Source: an uncultured Porphyromonadaceae bacterium (GTDB lineage: Bacteria > Bacteroidota > Bacteroidia > Bacteroidales > Muribaculaceae). From it: 8,868 nt of DNA. Positions 5,388-8,868 of the stretch are shown here, piece after piece. The stretch is taken from positions 1 through 8,868 of the forward strand of contig CALJBF010000073.1 of assembly GCA_938027385.1 (NCBI GenBank), given 5' to 3'. How positions within the stretch are numbered: the stretch's first letter is position 1; the number at the start of each line of letters is the position of its first letter. The translations under genes and the position numbers were made by a program. Under the pieces are notes generated by a model that had not been told where the DNA came from, made no database searches, and saw only the letters and a list, made by a program, of their open reading frames with translations.

Positions 5388-8300
5388 ATGAAAAAACATT
5401 TTACTATTGTTGTTGCCGCGGCGGCGTTGCTGTCGGCAGGCGCTGTGGCCCGGAACTGGGCGGGGATGCTTGCTGAACGGGGTGTCGCCGACCGTTGGGC
5501 GCCCTCGGTGAGAGGTGACTCCGGTGATGTGTCGCGGGCCGCAGTTACGGATTACGGCGAACTGGCGGGGCGTCTCTCGCGCACCGATGACGGCGCTTTG
5601 GCCCGGATGAAAGGTGCCGAGGCCAGGCTGTCGGCGCCGGTGAGCGTGCCATGGAGCGAGGATTTCACTGATGTCGCTGCGGCCACGGAGGCGTTTACTA
5701 TTATCGATGCCAACGGCGACGAACGCACATGGTCCATCTCCGGAGGAAGTGCCTTCAGTTTTTATCATCTTGATAATGCGGCCGACGACTGGCTCATAAC
5801 ACCGGGACTGACGCTTGAGGCGGGGCATACCTACCGCCTGAAGTTCGACGCCCACTGCTCGCCAAACTGGCCCGAGCGGATGGAGGTGATGGCCGGTGAC
5901 GCCCCTGAAGTCGGCGCGATGACGCGCACGCTTGTCGAGCCGGTCGAGGTGACCTGGAGCGACAGCGACGACCGCCGGCATATCTCGGTGGATTTCACAG
6001 CCGAGACGTCGGGTCCGCTGTATATCGGCATCCACGTGATTTCAGAACCCAACCGCAACAAGCTGAATATCGACGACATGTCGCTTGTCGATGTGGCCGA
6101 CATCGCTCCCGAGCCGGTCTACGTCACATATTTCGCCGAGGATTTCACAAGCCCCGACGCGGCGGCCGCCCGCATGGGGGTGTTTGACGGAAATGACGAC
6201 GGCAAGACCTGGATTTTCGAGAGCGGGGCGGCGATGTACGACTACAGCCGCGACGACGCGGCCGACGACTGGCTCATAACCCCAGCCGTGACGCTTTCGG
6301 CCGGCCAGACATATCTGCTTAAGGTTGAGATGTATTCGCGCTCGACCGGTTTTGCCGAGACGATGACCGTGGCGTGCGGCAGCGCGCAGAACCCCGGGGC
6401 GATGACGCAGACACTCTGGGGGCCGACGGAGATGGCCTGGGACGCGCGTTCGCCACAGCGTTTCGTGGAGATTCCGCTGACACCCGAGGTCTCGGGGCCT
6501 GTCTGCGTGGGGTTCCACATCACGTCGCCGGCCAATAAATGGAACGCATATATCGCCGACATCCGCATAGTGCAGGAGGTCACAGACGCTCCGGCCGGGC
6601 CGGTAACCGACGTGACAGTAACCCCCGACATCTCGGGTGCCCTTGAGGCTGTGGTGTCGTTCCGCGCGCCCGAGACCGATGCCGCGGGCATGCCGCTGAC
6701 GTCGCTTGACCGCGTGGAGGTGAGCCGAAACGGCACGCTCGTAAAGACCTTCACCCCCGTCGCGCCGGGTGCCGCATGTTCGTTCACCGACGTGGTGCCC
6801 GCTGCGGGCGAATACCGCTATGACATAACCGCATACAATGGCGCCGACCCGGGCGATGCCGTCACGGCAAGCGCATACATCGGCCCCGAGGTAACCGAGG
6901 CTCCCGCGGGCGTCACCATCACCGAGTCGGCCTCCGATCCGGGCATGGTGACCATCGGCTGGACCGCCCCCGCGCTCGACATAAAGGGGAATCCGGTCAA
7001 CCCGGCCAACGTCACCTATACCATCCTCGAGTTCCTGGGCGACACGTTCGCCACGGTGGCCGAGGGGATAACCGGCACCTCGCACACTTTCCGTGCGGTG
7101 CCCGAGGGGGAGCAGGAGTTCAAGACCTACGTCGTGACGGCCGTCACGGCGCGCGGCATGTCGTATCCGGCTGTCACCGAGACGATGCCGCTGGGCACGC
7201 CGTATGCCATGCCGGTGAAGATGTCGTTTACCGACGCCGACCTCGCCGCCTGCTGCATAGCCACCTATACCGCCCATGCCGGGTGCGACTGGAAGATTCT
7301 GCTTGACAATTCGGGCCTCATATCGCAGGACCGCGACGATGCCTCGATGACATTCACGGGCGAGAATGCCGGCGACAAGGGTGAGCTCTGGCTGGGCAAG
7401 ATCGCCGTTCCGGCCGACTGCGTGAATCCGGTGCTGTCGTACTGGGTCTATAAGGTCGATACCGACGACGACAATTTCTGCGGCGCATACGTGGCTGTCG
7501 ATGGTCGGGAGCTGATGCTCGACACCCCGTCGATGGCCGAACTCGAGCATGTGGGCTGGAACCATGTGATCGCGCCTCTGCCGCCCGATGTGCTAGGCAA
7601 GACGGTGAATGTGGTGCTGTGCGCCGAGCTGTCGACCTATACGGTTGTCTCGGTCGACAACATCAGCGTGTTCCCGATGCTGACGCACGACTTGGCCGTG
7701 ACATCGTTCAAGGTCCCGTCGCTCGTAAGTCCCGGCATCGCCGCAGAGGGGGCGTTCGTGGTCGAGAACCTCGGCGTCAATGCCGTGGAGGCCGACGGCT
7801 ACACCATCCGCCTGACACGTAACGGCATGCCGGTCAGGGATTTCGATGCGCCCGCACTCCGCTCGGGCGCCCAGGCGCGTTTTACCTTTGACGAGACATT
7901 CACCGTCTGCGATGACGAAGATCAGACATATCGCGTCGAGGTGGTGTATGACAGCGACCTTGACGGCGCAAATAATGCCCGCGAGGCCGATCTGCGCGTG
8001 CTGTTGCCCGAATATCCCGTGCCCACGTCGCTCACCGGCAAAGCCGACGGGCCGATGCTCACACTGACCTGGGAGGCCCCGGATCTCACGCAGGGCGAAC
8101 CCGAGACCGTCACCGAAGGGTTCGAGGAATCGGAGTCGTTTACCTCGCGTGTCGAGGGATGGACGTTCGTCGACGAAGACGGCCATGACACAGGCGACTT
8201 TGTCGAGCATCCCGTTCCGGGACTCGGCGAGGGGGTGAAGTCATCGTTCTTAGTGTTCGATATCCCTGGCATGTTTGACGGCGCCGAGATGTGGTACACC

Positions 8301-8868
8301 GCCCACGGCGGCGACAAGTTCCTGGCCTCATTCTTCATCACCGACGATGAGGTGGAGAAGAGCGACTGGGCCATCTCGCCCATGCTGTCGGGCAACGCGC
8401 AGACCATATCGTTCTGGGCAAAGAGCTACTCGACATACCGCGCCGAATCTATTGAGGTGCTCGCGTCGGCCACGGATACCGGGCTGTCGTCGTTCACTCC
8501 CGTGGCAGATGCCGCGGGCGCCACACGTATCGACGCCGTGCCCGGCTCGTGGACGCGCTATGAGTACGCCCTCCCCGAGGGTACGCGTTATTTCGCCATA
8601 CGTTCGTGCGGCAAAAAGACCTTCGTGCTGAAAATCGACGATGTTACCTTCGAGAAAGCGCCTCTCGGCGCCACCCTCACGCTCACCGGGTATAATGTTT
8701 ACCGCAACGCTGTGCGGCTCAACACCCAGCCCATCGCCGCGCAGACTTACATCGACACCGAGACGGCCGCCAATCCCGGCGCCCGCTACCATGTGACGGC
8801 CGTCTATGACCGCGGAGAATCGCGCGTGTCGGCACCATATACCGCCCCCTCGGCGCTTGACGCCGTGT
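5388..8868 (+). CDS. Secreted choice-of-anchor J / Fn3 multidomain protein, 3' partial
   Basis: The frame runs 1160 codons from the ATG to the window edge without a stop. Residues 1-21 are a signal peptide: MKK, a hydrophobic core, then AVA before R22. There is no lipobox cysteine, so it is exported but not an N-terminal lipoprotein. Domains inferred by eye: choice-of-anchor J (Cleaved_Adhesin-like) at 85-236 and 245-396, each with ADDWLITP (132-139, 292-299) and a closing (I)DD or ADI strand; Fn3 at 402-497 and 505-604; a more divergent third jelly-roll at 606-764, closing with VDNISVF; a CARDB-like domain at 768-872; Fn3 strands at 879-898; a fourth J domain at about 908-1090 with DWAISPML (993-1000) and KIDDVTF; then the remaining Fn3 strands from 1099. 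J domains occur in gingipain adhesin regions, which suggests surface binding of protein or glycan, but the ligand is unknown. The C-terminal anchor or secretion signal lies beyond the window. Confidence 0.9.
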   Translation, partial: MKKHFTIVVAAAALLSAGAVARNWAGMLAERGVADRWAPSVRGDSGDVSRAAVTDYGELAGRLSRTDDGALARMKGAEARLSAPVSVPWSEDFTDVAAATEAFTIIDANGDERTWSISGGSAFSFYHLDNAADDWLITPGLTLEAGHTYRLKFDAHCSPNWPERMEVMAGDAPEVGAMTRTLVEPVEVTWSDSDDRRHISVDFTAETSGPLYIGIHVISEPNRNKLNIDDMSLVDVADIAPEPVYVTYFAEDFTSPDAAAARMGVFDGNDDGKTWIFESGAAMYDYSRDDAADDWLITPAVTLSAGQTYLLKVEMYSRSTGFAETMTVACGSAQNPGAMTQTLWGPTEMAWDARSPQRFVEIPLTPEVSGPVCVGFHITSPANKWNAYIADIRIVQEVTDAPAGPVTDVTVTPDISGALEAVVSFRAPETDAAGMPLTSLDRVEVSRNGTLVKTFTPVAPGAACSFTDVVPAAGEYRYDITAYNGADPGDAVTASAYIGPEVTEAPAGVTITESASDPGMVTIGWTAPALDIKGNPVNPANVTYTILEFLGDTFATVAEGITGTSHTFRAVPEGEQEFKTYVVTAVTARGMSYPAVTETMPLGTPYAMPVKMSFTDADLAACCIATYTAHAGCDWKILLDNSGLISQDRDDASMTFTGENAGDKGELWLGKIAVPADCVNPVLSYWVYKVDTDDDNFCGAYVAVDGRELMLDTPSMAELEHVGWNHVIAPLPPDVLGKTVNVVLCAELSTYTVVSVDNISVFPMLTHDLAVTSFKVPSLVSPGIAAEGAFVVENLGVNAVEADGYTIRLTRNGMPVRDFDAPALRSGAQARFTFDETFTVCDDEDQTYRVEVVYDSDLDGANNAREADLRVLLPEYPVPTSLTGKADGPMLTLTWEAPDLTQGEPETVTEGFEESESFTSRVEGWTFVDEDGHDTGDFVEHPVPGLGEGVKSSFLVFDIPGMFDGAEMWYTAHGGDKFLASFFITDDEVEKSDWAISPMLSGNAQTISFWAKSYSTYRAESIEVLASATDTGLSSFTPVADAAGATRIDAVPGSWTRYEYALPEGTRYFAIRSCGKKTFVLKIDDVTFEKAPLGATLTLTGYNVYRNAVRLNTQPIAAQTYIDTETAANPGARYHVTAVYDRGESRVSAPYTAPSALDAV

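Noticed and set aside
5361..6035. 224-codon minus-strand frame at the start of the surface-protein gene
   Set aside because: Antisense shadow over the signal peptide and first J domain; low-complexity composition and no family resemblance.
6042..7565. Long open frame of 507 codons on the minus strand
   Set aside because: It lies wholly inside the surface-protein gene, whose + frame has a signal peptide and recognisable domains. The minus product is rich in H, R and G without any motif, as expected for an antisense shadow in GC-rich DNA. The minus frames at 7593-8210 and 8328-8792 are rejected for the same reason.

Overview
The window looks like a chromosomal segment from a GC-rich member of the Bacteroidales, most likely a Muribaculaceae-like gut bacterium. 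The SpeA and TruA sequences have the Bacteroidetes form. Two intergenic regions carry the Bacteroidetes -7 promoter signature TAnnTTTG. No gene has a clear Shine-Dalgarno sequence. The last gene encodes a secreted protein built from choice-of-anchor J and fibronectin type III domains, a common design in this order. The taxon is an inference from these features, not from a search.

All recognisable genes lie on the + strand. Bases 3-1937 encode biosynthetic arginine decarboxylase (speA), the entry to polyamine synthesis through agmatine. Bases 1938-2168 are non-coding and hold ten contiguous degenerate 9-bp units plus small hairpins. Bases 2169-2960 encode the tRNA pseudouridine synthase TruA. 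Bases 2961-3228 form a regulatory spacer with a palindrome, a -7 promoter element and a structured leader for acpP. Bases 3229-3465 (acpP, acyl carrier protein) and 3652-4917 (fabF, ketoacyl-ACP synthase II) form the fatty-acid elongation pair: AcpP carries the acyl chain that FabF extends. A strong hairpin between them could let acpP be expressed more highly than fabF.

Bases 4918-5387 hold no gene. They contain two hairpins that probably end the fabF transcript, a roughly 170-bp non-coding inverted-repeat element resembling a MITE or large palindromic repeat, and a good Bacteroidetes promoter. From 5388 to the window edge a single open frame (1160 codons, no stop) encodes a large exported multidomain protein. 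Its predicted order is signal peptide, two tandem J domains, two Fn3 domains, a third jelly-roll, a CARDB-like domain, and an Fn3 domain that appears to be split by a fourth J domain.

The first half is ordinary housekeeping sequence. The points most worth a second look are the 5078-5247 inverted-repeat element, the 9-bp array after speA, and the domain-within-domain architecture of the surface protein. I found no convincing evidence of a wholly new enzymatic or defence system here.
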